Below are positions 33,391 through 41,506 of a stretch of DNA of 43,420 bases, in pieces; positions within the stretch are counted from its first letter, which is position 1; the number at the start of each line of letters is the position of its first letter. The DNA comes from Caryophanales bacterium. Its GTDB lineage: Bacteria > Bacillota > Bacilli > Bacillales > Amphibacillaceae. Location: positions 1-43,420 of the forward strand of contig JAPFDS010000040.1 in the NCBI GenBank assembly GCA_026168805.1. The letters are read 5' to 3'. Under the pieces are notes generated by a model. The model did not search any database, was not told the DNA's origin, and saw only the letters and a list, made by a program, of their open reading frames with translations. A program made the position numbers and the translations under genes.

Positions 33391-33432
33391 ATGTAAAGTT
33401 GACTTGACAGTAAAGCTAACTTTACATATAAT
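33391..33432 (+). promoter_or_regulatory. sigma-A promoter with operator dyad before the XRE regulator
   Basis: TTGACA (33404-33409) and TATAAT (33427-33432) are perfect consensus with a 17-base spacer. ATGTAAAGTT (33391-33400) and AACTTTACAT (33418-33427) form a perfect 10-base inverted repeat flanking the -35 and reaching the -10. This suggests direct autoregulation by the XRE protein, and perhaps control of the divergent membrane protein unit. Confidence 0.8.
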
Positions 33433-33472
33433 TGCAATTGAAACACTTAATACATTGTGAAGGAGCAAAAGC

Positions 33473-33673
33473 ATGCTCGACAATCGACTAAAACAAATAA
33501 GACAAGAGCACGGCTTATCTCAGCAATCATTGGCAATGAGAGTTGAAGTATCAAGACAGACGATTATATCAATTGAAAATAAAAAGTACCGCCCCTCAAT
33601 CGAATTAGCATTTAAATTAGCACGATATTTTAATTGCCAAATTGAGGACATTTTCATATGGGAGGATCAGTAA
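33473..33673 (+). CDS. XRE/Cro family transcriptional regulator
   Basis: 66-residue protein consisting of one helix-turn-helix domain: NRLKQIRQEHGLSQQSLAMR (helices 1-2), VEVSRQTIISIENKKYRPS (recognition helix) and LAFKLARYFNCQIEDIFI. This compact type is common in Bacillaceae beside a membrane protein gene. ATG 33473 has AAGGAG upstream. Transcribed from a consensus promoter overlapped by a 10-base dyad. The next gene starts one base after its stop, so the two form a unit in which the membrane protein may signal to the regulator. Confidence 0.93.
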   Translation: MLDNRLKQIRQEHGLSQQSLAMRVEVSRQTIISIENKKYRPSIELAFKLARYFNCQIEDIFIWEDQ

Positions 33674-33674
33674 G

Positions 33675-34061
33675 ATGAATAACATAAGAAATATTTTTTC
33701 ATATCTTGTGGGAGGTTTTATATTTGTCGTTTCTTCTATTCAAATTACAATAAATACTTTCTCCAATCAACTGAGTGTGCAAGATGCATTAAGTAAAGAT
33801 GGCTTACTTATGTTGGTCGGAATCTTTCTCATCATTAATAACTTAATATTTAAGCCAGATGAACCCAATGATGAACGCGCAAAAGATATTCGAATGAAAA
33901 GTGGCTATTACTCTTATTTACTAACTCTAGCAATAATATTTATCTTTTTTCTGTTAGCGAACTATAATGTACTATCGTTTAGTTTTGCTATGTTACTATC
34001 ACTATTGATCGCAATTCTGACTTTGCCAATTTGCTTAATTACTTTTAACAAAAAAATGTGA
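33675..34061 (+). CDS. membrane protein paired with XRE regulator
   Basis: 128-residue protein with four hydrophobic helices in two pairs (IFSYLVGGFIFVVSSIQITI, GLLMLVGIFLIINNLIF; YLLTLAIIFIFFLLANYNVL, FAMLLSLLIAILTLPICLI) separated by a charged loop, DEPNDERAKDIRMKSGYY. Such a loop is seen in DUF2178-like partners of XRE regulators, but I do not make that assignment firmly. ATG 33675 uses GGAGG inside the end of the regulator gene. Cotranscribed with it. Confidence 0.8.
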   Translation: MNNIRNIFSYLVGGFIFVVSSIQITINTFSNQLSVQDALSKDGLLMLVGIFLIINNLIFKPDEPNDERAKDIRMKSGYYSYLLTLAIIFIFFLLANYNVLSFSFAMLLSLLIAILTLPICLITFNKKM

Positions 34062-34091
34062 CGATAAAAGGTCATCCTATCATTCTATAAT

Positions 34092-34123
34092 AGGCGCCTT
34101 TCCTTTACTGGATCGGAGCGCCT
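34092..34123. terminator. hairpin between convergent genes
   Basis: AGGCGC (34092-34097) pairs with GCGCCT (34118-34123) enclosing an inner TCC/GGA pair. It lies between converging 3' ends; no long T-run, so terminator activity is uncertain. Confidence 0.4.
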
Positions 34124-34143
34124 GATTGCGAATTATAATTTCT

Positions 34144-34482
34144 TTATAAACCTTCAACAATAGATAACACATGTTCTTTTACTTTTTCTTGCTCTTCTTC
34201 TGATAGATTATCTAATTCAAAATCCTCTATATCTTCATCTGAAATTAGAATTGTAGAGGGTTCCTGAATTTCTCCCTTATGCTCTTCTTCAGACTCTCCA
34301 TTAAATGTTACATGTGTGATTTCAGTTTTTACATAATTTCCTTCGACATCATAAAAATCTTCAATAGACTTAATATCATTTTCCCCCTGTTTTTGAACTT
34401 CATTTATCTCTCCTGTGTAGGTAATGGCATTCACTTTTTTATACCCACTTGTTTCAAACATGTCTTCATTGTTTTTCTCCAT
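34144..34482 (-). CDS. unrecognised acidic protein, probably the frame-split body of a lipoprotein
   Basis: 112 residues, acidic, beginning MEKNNEDMFETSGYKK with NAITYTGEINEVQKQ, GNYVKTEITHVTFNGESEEE and a C-terminal helix LSEEEQEKVKEHVLSIVE. No family recognised, and no ribosome site is visible before its ATG. That ATG overlaps the stop of a short lipoprotein-signal frame (TAATG). The likely history is a single-base frame change that split one small lipoprotein gene in two; translational coupling through the overlap is the alternative. Confidence 0.55.
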   Translation of the reverse strand: MEKNNEDMFETSGYKKVNAITYTGEINEVQKQGENDIKSIEDFYDVEGNYVKTEITHVTFNGESEEEHKGEIQEPSTILISDEDIEDFELDNLSEEEQEKVKEHVLSIVEGL

Positions 34483-34592
34483 TATTCAGTTACATAAACC
34501 TCAATATGTTCGTGTTTTTCTAGGTTATTACACGCACTGATAAGAACAATGATTCCTATTAATAAATGTAACGTTAAAAGAGTTCTTCTCAA
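34482..34592 (-). CDS. 36-residue lipoprotein-signal frame, split from the downstream gene
   Basis: TTG 34592 with GGGAGG 7 bases upstream starts MRRTLLTLHLLIGIIVLISA, then C (lipobox LISAC) and NNLEKHEHIEVYVTE before TAA. It is a complete lipoprotein signal peptide with almost no mature protein. The next frame starts inside its stop codon. Together they look like one broken gene. Confidence 0.5.
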   Translation of the reverse strand: MRRTLLTLHLLIGIIVLISACNNLEKHEHIEVYVTE

Positions 34593-34710
34593 ATTGGATC
34601 CTCCCGAAAAGTCTGATTGCGTGTAAGCACCTACTTATTTTATGAAGTGTTTAAAATGTTATTTCTGACTAAACCAGTATGTCAATGTACTTTTAAACTC
34701 GATTCTTCGG

Positions 34711-34908
34711 CTAATTTATTTTAACGAAGAGATTCCAGTAAGAATAGATAAATAAAGTACATCCAATACCCATGTTTAGATTCATTAAGCTAGAATCAAG
34801 CCAAATAAAATAAGTAACATTTAATAATATAATTGCAATACTCATGATGAAAATAAATGAAAACACAATAAAATTGAGTTGATATTTCTTACCAAACAGT
34901 TCAAACAC
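34711..34908 (-). CDS. small two-helix membrane protein
   Basis: 65 residues, two hydrophobic helices (LNFIVFSFIFIMSIAIILL and MNLNMGIGCTLFIYSYWNLF) with a short loop. No family recognised. GTG start at 34908 with AGAGGAG 7 bases upstream. It stands alone between the split lipoprotein and the hydrolase gene, on the same strand. Confidence 0.65.
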   Translation of the reverse strand: MFELFGKKYQLNFIVFSFIFIMSIAIILLNVTYFIWLDSSLMNLNMGIGCTLFIYSYWNLFVKIN

Positions 34909-35038
34909 ACAAACACTCCTCTCTTTAAAAGATGCACTAAGATTGTTTATTCAGCATATGTACATGATTGCAAATAATATCAGTGAATTTTATGCAATTA
35001 CTGTCTTCCCACTGCCGCAACTCTCCATACAAATGCAC

Positions 35039-35944
35039 TTACGTCAGAAATTCAACAACAGATCTTGCAAATGTATCGGGTTCCTCAGAGTGGGGGAAGT
35101 GTCCACTATTGTAAAAAGTGACTACGTTACCAAATGGAACATCTTCTTGAAATTTCTCCATTTGCTTGTCACACGTGACAGGATCGAATTGGCCCTTTAT
35201 TAGAATTGACGGATGTTTCAAATTCTTTAGCAAGGGAAGAATGGATTCAAACATTTCATCCCCTCCTATTAATCGATTATTATGTACATTCGATTTTTCA
35301 AGAAAGTACGCCCATTCTTCATCTTTGTAACGGGAATAATCAGTCCTATGCTTTGAATTATGCACATGAATCTTCATACCTTTTTCACCAAGATCAGGGC
35401 GTATTTCAATAAATTGAAGCATTAGTTCCTTTGCAGTTAAAGCCGATTCAGCTAGCTCGTTACATTTTTCCGTCATTTCTACCATTTCTTCTTCTTTGAA
35501 AACCTCGCCCATTTTCTTTAATAAACTTCTGCTTGAAAGTCCAAAATCAAAAGAAGGACATTCAAATACAATACGACTAATAGCATCAGGAAACATGGTA
35601 GCGTACTTCAGCGCAATGTAGCCTCCAAATGAATGACCTAGCAACGCCCATTGTCTGATACCCAATTTCTCTCTTAGCTCTTCACAATCTTTTATAATGT
35701 CATCGATGGAAAAGTCCTCATTTTCTTCAATCATCTCCGACCTACAAACCCCGCGTTGATCAATAGCAATGAGTCTGAATGATCCCTTTAGTCTTTCAGC
35801 CTGATGATAAGAGAATTCATAACAACTCTCCCCCGGTCCTCCGTGAAGATACAACAGTGGGGTAGCATCTGTATCTCCATGTATTTCAACATATAATTCC
35901 TTCCCCCGTATGTTAAAGTAATGTTCATTAGAAATAGTCCGCAC
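35039..35944 (-). CDS. alpha/beta hydrolase, prolyl-aminopeptidase-like
   Basis: 301-residue cytoplasmic alpha/beta hydrolase. The oxyanion motif LHGGPG lies at residues 33-38, as in proline iminopeptidases. The nucleophile elbow is GHSFGGY with Ser105; Asp near 254 (KGQFDPVT) and His282 (SGHFPH) complete the triad. The FECPSFDFG region and cap helices follow the same family. GTG 35944 has GGAGGG about 8 bases upstream. It may release N-terminal proline from peptides, but many relatives hydrolyse esters or lactones. It stands alone among unrelated genes. Confidence 0.88.
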   Translation of the reverse strand: MRTISNEHYFNIRGKELYVEIHGDTDATPLLYLHGGPGESCYEFSYHQAERLKGSFRLIAIDQRGVCRSEMIEENEDFSIDDIIKDCEELREKLGIRQWALLGHSFGGYIALKYATMFPDAISRIVFECPSFDFGLSSRSLLKKMGEVFKEEEMVEMTEKCNELAESALTAKELMLQFIEIRPDLGEKGMKIHVHNSKHRTDYSRYKDEEWAYFLEKSNVHNNRLIGGDEMFESILPLLKNLKHPSILIKGQFDPVTCDKQMEKFQEDVPFGNVVTFYNSGHFPHSEEPDTFARSVVEFLT

Positions 35945-36046
35945 GTTTCATCCCTCCATATATTCTCCATTCTCTGTTGAGTAGCCAACCTCATTCAAAA
36001 TGTCACTATGCCAACGCTTTCATTTATGTGTAAGATTTTTGAAAAG

Positions 36047-36415
36047 TCATCTCCAAAATCCTTCATCATCTTGCTTATCTTGAATATTAAATTCAATCAT
36101 TTTTTGAATTAGGTTATAGTTAACCGTCTCAGTCCATTTGATTCGAAATAACCCTTTCGTGGCACTATAGCCAGCTTCTGCAATCTCATCAGAAAAATGT
36201 GTAATTCCTGCCTGTTCGGGAGAAACACTCATATGCTGCTTCGCTGTCGAAAAACCAATGATAAATGTCCCGTGATCCGAAAACATTGGTGTATTCCACT
36301 TTATTTGTGGTTTCAAATGAGGAAAGTTATGAGTCACCCAAGCTAAAACTTCCTTTACTCGTTCCCGTTGATCTGGGGAATCAATACCGGCTAAATATCC
36401 TTTAAAGACTTCCAT
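36047..36415 (-). CDS. fra: frataxin-like iron chaperone Fra (YdhG, DUF1801)
   Basis: 122-residue protein with the DUF1801 fold, closely matching the B. subtilis frataxin-like protein Fra (YdhG) as I recall it: [69 protein letters not shown] and a C-terminal FWR. In B. subtilis Fra delivers iron for Fe-S cluster and heme assembly. ATG 36415 is chosen over GTG 36418 because AGGAGG is 7 bases before the ATG and it gives the family N-terminus. It lies 11 bases after the GNAT gene, so the two are likely cotranscribed. Confidence 0.88.
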   Translation of the reverse strand: MEVFKGYLAGIDSPDQRERVKEVLAWVTHNFPHLKPQIKWNTPMFSDHGTFIIGFSTAKQHMSVSPEQAGITHFSDEIAEAGYSATKGLFRIKWTETVNYNLIQKMIEFNIQDKQDDEGFWR

Positions 36416-36426
36416 CACATTACCTC

Positions 36427-36927
36427 CTAAAATGGGTCACTGTCTGAATTATTTGGAATCAACTTTTTAGTCATTTGAAAATTAGTCAGTGTAATACCCC
36501 TCCGCTCAACTGATTGAGACCTAACTGTCTTGTAGTCTCTACGTTCAAAAAATGGTTTAGCTGTTATACTTACCTCTGTATTAATTTCCTTAAGTCCGAT
36601 TCTTCTTGCTTCAGATTCTAGCTTATTTACTAAATTCGTTGCTATTCCTTGTCCCTGGAAATCCTTATGAGTGTAAAGTCTATCTAGGTATCCATTATGT
36701 GTCATGTCACTAAAGCCAACAATTTCATTATTTATTTCAGCTATATATGTAATGTTATCACTTAATGAATCTTTCCAACTTACTATATTACCGTCAATTT
36801 CATCTTTTGGAGCCCAGGCATTAAGTTGTTCTATTGAATAATCTTGTTCATTTACAGAATGTACCGTTTCATAAAACAAAGAAATAATTTGATTCATATC
36901 TGAACTTTTAAACCTTCTAATCTTCAA
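36427..36927 (-). CDS. GNAT family N-acetyltransferase
   Basis: 166-residue GNAT of the YjaB/PhnO-like type: [38 protein letters not shown] (a motif common in this group), [20 protein letters not shown] with the acetyl-CoA loop [29 protein letters not shown] 36927 with AAGGAG 10 bases upstream. Upstream of fra by 11 bases, so probably the first gene of a two-gene unit. Substrate unknown. Confidence 0.9.
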   Translation of the reverse strand: MKIRRFKSSDMNQIISLFYETVHSVNEQDYSIEQLNAWAPKDEIDGNIVSWKDSLSDNITYIAEINNEIVGFSDMTHNGYLDRLYTHKDFQGQGIATNLVNKLESEARRIGLKEINTEVSITAKPFFERRDYKTVRSQSVERRGITLTNFQMTKKLIPNNSDSDPF

Positions 36928-36990
36928 GATTCTTTATCTCCTTGCTACATTGTTCCGTAATTTTACCTGGATTGTTAAAACCCAAATACA

Positions 36991-37710
36991 TTAAAAACTC
37001 GTTATGAATAAATAAACTCCCGTAAATATTAAAATAATGTACGTAATGACACGAAATGTTTCTTGGCTAATCCACTTAAACAGTAACTGTCCTAGAAATA
37101 TTCCAGCGAAAAGAGCGGGAAGAGCCAGCATTGAATCGATCCATATCTCTTTATTTGTTCCGCCAAATGTTATTTGCATCACCAAGCTAGCGGAATAAAC
37201 AAAAAGATAATATGCCAAAGTCGTACTACGTAATGTTACCTTATCAATTCTAGCACCAGAGAAATATAGCAATAATGGAGGGCCAGGTACGCCAATACTT
37301 GTTGTTAATAATCCCGAAATTCCCCCTGCTGCAAGATCTTTATTTATCGTCCGACGTATTGTCAATTGAAAAATAAGCAGTACCGTTAACACAATGATTA
37401 ACAGACCTACACCCATTTTTAATAATTGAATATCTAAAAAAAGATAGATAAAAATACCGAAAAACAAACCAACAATACTGCCTTTAATCAATCGAATAAA
37501 TAAAGATGTGTCTACTTCTTTTCGAATGTTAAAAATCATAAAAGCTGAAAGACAAATAGAAAGAACAATATTTATTTGAATGGCTGTATGAGCCGGATAC
37601 ATTAATAATAAAAAAGGCGTACCTATAATTGAAAATCCATAACCAGTACTTGTTTGCAAAAGGGAAGCTACAAGAACAATGGAAACAAGTACAATAAAAT
37701 CAAGTGTCAT
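36991..37710 (-). CDS. TSUP family (TauE/SafE) transporter
   Basis: 239-residue membrane protein with about eight helices in two repeats. Each repeat begins with the family motif: TSTGYGFSIIGTPFLLL near residue 20, and GGISGLLTTSIGVPGPPLLLYF near 130. Such proteins export sulfite, sulfoacetate or related organic anions. ATG 37710 with a GGTGA element is preferred over GTG 37722. No sulfur-metabolism gene is adjacent, so the substrate is open. Confidence 0.88.
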   Translation of the reverse strand: MTLDFIVLVSIVLVASLLQTSTGYGFSIIGTPFLLLMYPAHTAIQINIVLSICLSAFMIFNIRKEVDTSLFIRLIKGSIVGLFFGIFIYLFLDIQLLKMGVGLLIIVLTVLLIFQLTIRRTINKDLAAGGISGLLTTSIGVPGPPLLLYFSGARIDKVTLRSTTLAYYLFVYSASLVMQITFGGTNKEIWIDSMLALPALFAGIFLGQLLFKWISQETFRVITYIILIFTGVYLFITSF

Positions 37711-37748
37711 ATCATTTTTCACCGCTCTTCAAGATGTGGAATACATAG

Positions 37749-37829
37749 TGCATATTGCTAGCTGTGGTTCTTTTGATAGTTATGAACATACATTTTCTCT
37801 GAATAAAAGCATGCGACTAAGCCATTAAT
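37749..37829. repeat. first copy of an 80-bp duplicated gene tail
   Basis: This stretch is about 90 percent identical to 41089-41169 in the same orientation (shared runs CATATTGCTAGCTGTGGTT, GAACATACATTTTCTCTG and AAGCATGC). The second copy is the 3' end of the 78-residue membrane protein gene, so the first is a detached duplicate of that end. Confidence 0.85.
37758..37829 (-). pseudogene. detached 3' tail of a paralogue of the 41098-41334 gene
   Basis: Read on the minus strand this gives INGLVACFYSEKMYVHNYQK then NHS and TAG, matching the last 23 residues of the membrane protein at 41098 (IIGLVACFFAEKMYVRNCQK, NHS). The frame begins exactly at the end of the 393-residue gene and overlaps its last bases. 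No start or signal is present. It is a fossil of a duplication or deletion joining two genes. Confidence 0.7.
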
Positions 37830-39006
37830 CATCTAAAAATTCAATCTGATCTACAGATGTCACTTGCTGAGCATCAACAACTTCAACCGTAAGATACGAA
37901 AATTGTTCATCAGGGTTTTTATCGAGTAATTGTTCCTCTGAGTAATTTTGCTTACCTAAGTCATCAGGAGCATAAAGGTCCTCTACGATAAGCTCAATTT
38001 GCGGCAAATCTAATGTCTGGATGAGTTGCGTAATTTCAAATAAATCATCAATCACTTGTTCATTGTCATAGCGGAATTGTTTGAACGATTCGAAATCTTC
38101 GTCTTCATGTAAACCAACAATCAATCTATATGTGTCACAAGTATCAAATGATGCAAACTGTGTACATTCCATTTCCATTCCATAATTATCAGCGACAAAG
38201 TCAAACATCTCTGGCATTTGATCGCGAATTTTATCAAGTTGTTTCATATCATTCTCTAAAAAATTTTCCGTAAAAACTCGACTATTTCTTTGAACCAAAT
38301 ATTGTTCTAATTCCTCTATTGTACGAAAATCTTCATCCATACTAACGAACAAACGTGATGGTGCTAATCCATCATCACTATCTTGTTCATAAGATATTTG
38401 AAGTGTGTCAATCATTAAATCATGTTCACTTTTAATCATATCTTTCCATGGTTTGACTATATTATAGGCCATAAAGATTTGTTCTAGAAATTGCTCATCT
38501 ACTGAATGGAATAGTTCTGAGTTTTCCAATAAAACATCTAACTTTTTGCTCTCGTCATCCGTTAATAATGTAACATCTTCTATACCTGAAGCTATGATCT
38601 CGTCAACTTCTTCAGAGTCTTCAATAGTACTTTTTATATTTGGAATGGCTAATAGGTACTCATAGTTATCACCAGTAATGGCGCCAAAAGAATTAATAAA
38701 AACATCAAATTCCACACCATCATTTGTCTTTACTCTTGCCGAACCACCTCTACCTGTTTTTAAATGTTTCGGACCATAGTTATCAATAACATCTACATCC
38801 ATATCATGTTCTTTTTCTACATAGCTTACAATATCTTCATCCGTATGTGCAGAAACAAATGAATCGAAAAATGATTCATCTTCATCTTCTGTACGATCCT
38901 TTTCCGGTGTTTCAGGGAACAATACCCACAATAAAACAATAATAAGAATTATTGCTCCGAACGTTGAACCGAATATAATTAAAAATCCCCTCAGTGACTC
39001 TTTCAT
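37825..39006 (-). CDS. unrecognised membrane-anchored acidic protein
   Basis: 393 residues. The N-terminus has one membrane helix (FLIIFGSTFGAIILIIVLLW) with a basic start (MKESLRG), so the rest is outside. An acidic linker follows (DRTEDEDESFFDSF), then a domain with YVEKEHDMDVDVIDNYGPKH, GGSARVKTNDGVEFDVFINS, which resembles the substrate-like fold of small Bacillus secreted proteins, and a long helical part rich in Asp and Glu. Two cysteines lie close together (ECTQFASFDTC) and may form a disulfide. No family recognised. It ends at the duplicated tail, with no terminator seen. Confidence 0.75.
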   Translation of the reverse strand: MKESLRGFLIIFGSTFGAIILIIVLLWVLFPETPEKDRTEDEDESFFDSFVSAHTDEDIVSYVEKEHDMDVDVIDNYGPKHLKTGRGGSARVKTNDGVEFDVFINSFGAITGDNYEYLLAIPNIKSTIEDSEEVDEIIASGIEDVTLLTDDESKKLDVLLENSELFHSVDEQFLEQIFMAYNIVKPWKDMIKSEHDLMIDTLQISYEQDSDDGLAPSRLFVSMDEDFRTIEELEQYLVQRNSRVFTENFLENDMKQLDKIRDQMPEMFDFVADNYGMEMECTQFASFDTCDTYRLIVGLHEDEDFESFKQFRYDNEQVIDDLFEITQLIQTLDLPQIELIVEDLYAPDDLGKQNYSEEQLLDKNPDEQFSYLTVEVVDAQQVTSVDQIEFLDD

Positions 39007-39189
39007 ATTATCACCCTATTGATTGTTTTTTAAAATAAGTGAATGAATGGTTAACCTGATTATACAATCTAGTATAAGCGAATACCATAGAAAACAGAGG
39101 AGAATATACACTCATGATTCTAGTTATAAATCTCTCGGAAAGGTAGTTTAAAACCCCTTTTACTCAGAATTGCTCCCAAACGTAGTATA

Positions 39190-40239
39190 TTAATATATTT
39201 TCTCAACCAAATATATAGCATCTCTTCCAATTCCACAAACAAGACCAGATCCACGACTATACTGCCAAGGCAAACCGATATAATATAATCCATCGATTGG
39301 ACTTACACCTCGTTCATGTATGGGATTACCGCTATGATCAATTGCTCCTTCGATATCAATCATTTCATATGCTGGAACAAAACCAGTCGCCCAAATAATA
39401 TTGTCCACACTCAGCGTACTGCCATCAGAAAAGGTCACTTGGTTCCCTTCAACTTCAGTTACTCTAGGTTTAACTTTTATTTTTCGTTCTTTGATGGCTA
39501 ACTTTAGTTCTGTTCCAAAGATAGGATCGTTTCTTTTTTGAAACTGTCTCCCTCTAATTGTATCTGTTCCTGCATATAAAAGTTGTAACTTGTCTAACCA
39601 ATAGAAAACGCTTTTCCCAAGAATTTGTAATGGTAAGTATTTGGGACGAGAAGACATGGCTAAGATAACATCTTTTCTGTCTGATAATAATTCTACGGCA
39701 ATTTGTGCTCCTGAATTACCACCACCTACAACTAACACATTCCCACTACGGAGAGTTTTCGGTGCTATGTATGAAGAAGAATGAACATAGTATACTGAAT
39801 GGTCCCTCTTCTGAATTACTGGTGGTATATAGGGTTTTTGGAATGTTCCTGAAGCTATAATAACTTTCTTTGCTAGAAATTTCGCATTTTTAGTATATAT
39901 GTTAAAATAGCCATTCTTTTTTGCAATCCTGGTAACTAGGGTATTCATTTTATAAGGTAAATTAAAGTGCGCCACATATCTCTCTAAATAATTCGCCATT
40001 TCATCTTTTGTTGGATAGGAATTCGGAGCTCCTTTCATTTTCAGACCTGGAAGAGCCGAGTATGACTTCGGTGTAAATAAAACAAGTGACTGATAGCGGA
40101 AACGCCATGAGTCTCCAATACGATTTTGGGAATCGATCATAAGATAATTATTAATACCTTTTTGTTTTAATTCATAACTCATAGCAATACCAGCTTGACC
40201 TGCACCAATAATGATAACTTCATATATTTTCTTCGACAT
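39190..40239 (-). CDS. FMO-like NAD(P)/FAD-dependent oxidoreductase
   Basis: 349-residue flavoprotein of the CzcO/flavin-monooxygenase-like group. FAD-binding GAGQAG at residues 12-17 (IIIGAGQAGIAMSYELKQKG), GDSWRFRYQSLVLFTPKSYS, the monooxygenase-type YYVHSSSYIAPKTL motif, the second dinucleotide motif VVGGGNSGAQIAVEL near 165, and WATGFVPAYEMID. Proteins of this type oxidise small organic substrates or act in metal resistance; the substrate here is unknown. ATG 40239 has AAAGGA about 7 bases upstream. It lies 55 bases downstream of the AraC-type regulator gene on the same strand, which may control it. Confidence 0.9.
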   Translation of the reverse strand: MSKKIYEVIIIGAGQAGIAMSYELKQKGINNYLMIDSQNRIGDSWRFRYQSLVLFTPKSYSALPGLKMKGAPNSYPTKDEMANYLERYVAHFNLPYKMNTLVTRIAKKNGYFNIYTKNAKFLAKKVIIASGTFQKPYIPPVIQKRDHSVYYVHSSSYIAPKTLRSGNVLVVGGGNSGAQIAVELLSDRKDVILAMSSRPKYLPLQILGKSVFYWLDKLQLLYAGTDTIRGRQFQKRNDPIFGTELKLAIKERKIKVKPRVTEVEGNQVTFSDGSTLSVDNIIWATGFVPAYEMIDIEGAIDHSGNPIHERGVSPIDGLYYIGLPWQYSRGSGLVCGIGRDAIYLVEKIY

Positions 40240-40294
40240 GTTTTATCGCGTCCTTTCTCCTACTTTGTCATTAATTATAAATTGACTAGGAGAT

Positions 40295-41068
40295 TCAGAC
40301 TTTCATATATCTGCTATCTTTTGTAATTATACTTGGAGACATCCCTAGCTTTTCGCGAACGCATCGTGAAAAATGAGAGGAACTGCTAAAACCCGCTTCC
40401 ATTGCAGCATCGGTTAAAGTCTCTCCTTCAAATACAAGACGGAAAGCTTCTCTCATCTTTTCATGAACCAAATAACTGGATATGGGAATACCCACTTCCT
40501 CCTTGAATAAATGAGATAAACGGCTTTCAGAAAGGAATACATGTTGAGCGAGTGAGGGAATTGTAAGCTGATTTAAGGGGGTGTTTTTAATAATATTTAT
40601 GACATCTTCACATCTGTTATCCAAAGTATAACAATTCTTATACCCTACTCCTAAGGTATGCGTTGCTTGTTTGATAAATGTGAAATAGGTGTTGCAACAT
40701 TTTATCTGTGAGATCAAATGCAGAATGTCTTCAATGAGATCAGCTTCCAACTTATATGTACTGTTTTCTATTAAGAAGAGTCTTTTTACTTCTAATCCAA
40801 AATAGGATTCAGGGTTAATCAACATATAGAACTGCCAAAAATTATTACCCTTCAATTTATGTGGAACATTTGAGTCAATAATTACGCCGTATAAGGTTTC
40901 TTTAATATCTTCTATCTCCAAGTCGAAAGCTTGATTTAAGCCAATGGTCAACTGAATATAATTATGTGTATGCTCGCTAGCTTGTACCTTGCTGGTAATA
41001 AATGTTATATGATCTTCACCCTCAAAAACTAATAAACCAGACTTCTTATTTTTCATAAAATCTTCCAA
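40295..41068 (-). CDS. AraC family transcriptional regulator
   Basis: 257-residue regulator. The N-terminal cupin-like sensing region (HTHNYIQLTIGLNQAFDLEI, DSNVPHKLKGNNFWQFYMLI) is followed by a C-terminal double helix-turn-helix: SLAQHVFLSESRLSHLFKEE, GIPISSYLVHEKMREAFRL and DAAMEAGFSSSSHFSRCVRE. The HNYIQL pattern is seen in AraC proteins that sense small aromatic or organic ligands. TTG 41068 has AAAGGAG 10 bases upstream. Probably activates the adjacent flavoprotein gene; that is inference from position. Confidence 0.9.
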   Translation of the reverse strand: MEDFMKNKKSGLLVFEGEDHITFITSKVQASEHTHNYIQLTIGLNQAFDLEIEDIKETLYGVIIDSNVPHKLKGNNFWQFYMLINPESYFGLEVKRLFLIENSTYKLEADLIEDILHLISQIKCCNTYFTFIKQATHTLGVGYKNCYTLDNRCEDVINIIKNTPLNQLTIPSLAQHVFLSESRLSHLFKEEVGIPISSYLVHEKMREAFRLVFEGETLTDAAMEAGFSSSSHFSRCVREKLGMSPSIITKDSRYMKV

Positions 41069-41088
41069 ATGTACACAACTCCTTTAAA

Positions 41089-41169
41089 TACATATTGCTA
41101 GCTGTGGTTTTTTTGACAGTTACGAACATACATTTTCTCTGCAAAAAAGCATGCTACTAAGCCAATAAT
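41089..41169. repeat. second copy of the duplicated gene tail
   Basis: Partner of 37749-37829, about 90 percent identical and in the same orientation. This copy still belongs to an intact gene, so it is probably the source. Confidence 0.85.
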
Positions 41170-41334
41170 TAATGGGAAGTAGGATCCTGAGGATAATGAA
41201 AAACCACTTGAACTGTTCACAAATGTAAAGTCAAACATTAATAGTGGAATTGAATACATGTGACCAAGCAAAAAGAGTGAACCTGTAACGATTACCAACG
41301 TTCCAAAAGTAACTAGAAAACTTTTAAACTTCAT
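41098..41334 (-). CDS. small membrane protein with duplicated tail
   Basis: 78 residues with two or three hydrophobic helices (FLVTFGTLVIVTGSLFLLGH, YFPLIIGLVACFFAEKMYV) and a serine-rich middle (NSSSGFSLSSGS). No family recognised. The upstream frame to 41379 has no ribosome site, while ATG 41334 is preceded by AAGGAGG. Its last 24 codons recur at 37758-37829. Confidence 0.72.
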   Translation of the reverse strand: MKFKSFLVTFGTLVIVTGSLFLLGHMYSIPLLMFDFTFVNSSSGFSLSSGSYFPLIIGLVACFFAEKMYVRNCQKNHS

Positions 41335-41506
41335 TTCGACTATACCTCCTTCCCTCGTACAATGCAGTGAGCCATACAATCACCTTCCATCTCTCTTTTT
41401 AGTTTATTTGTGCTTCTACATCATGGACCGATTGTACGATGTCGGAGCAATCGCTTATTAAACAATCGCGCCTGATTGTAAAATATTTTTTAATAAATGG
41501 CATCCT

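Noticed and set aside
41440-41480. Shared GCGCCTGATTG motif with 34117-34127 as attachment sites
   Set aside because: Only about 11 bases match, no integrase is present, and both look like weak hairpins after genes.
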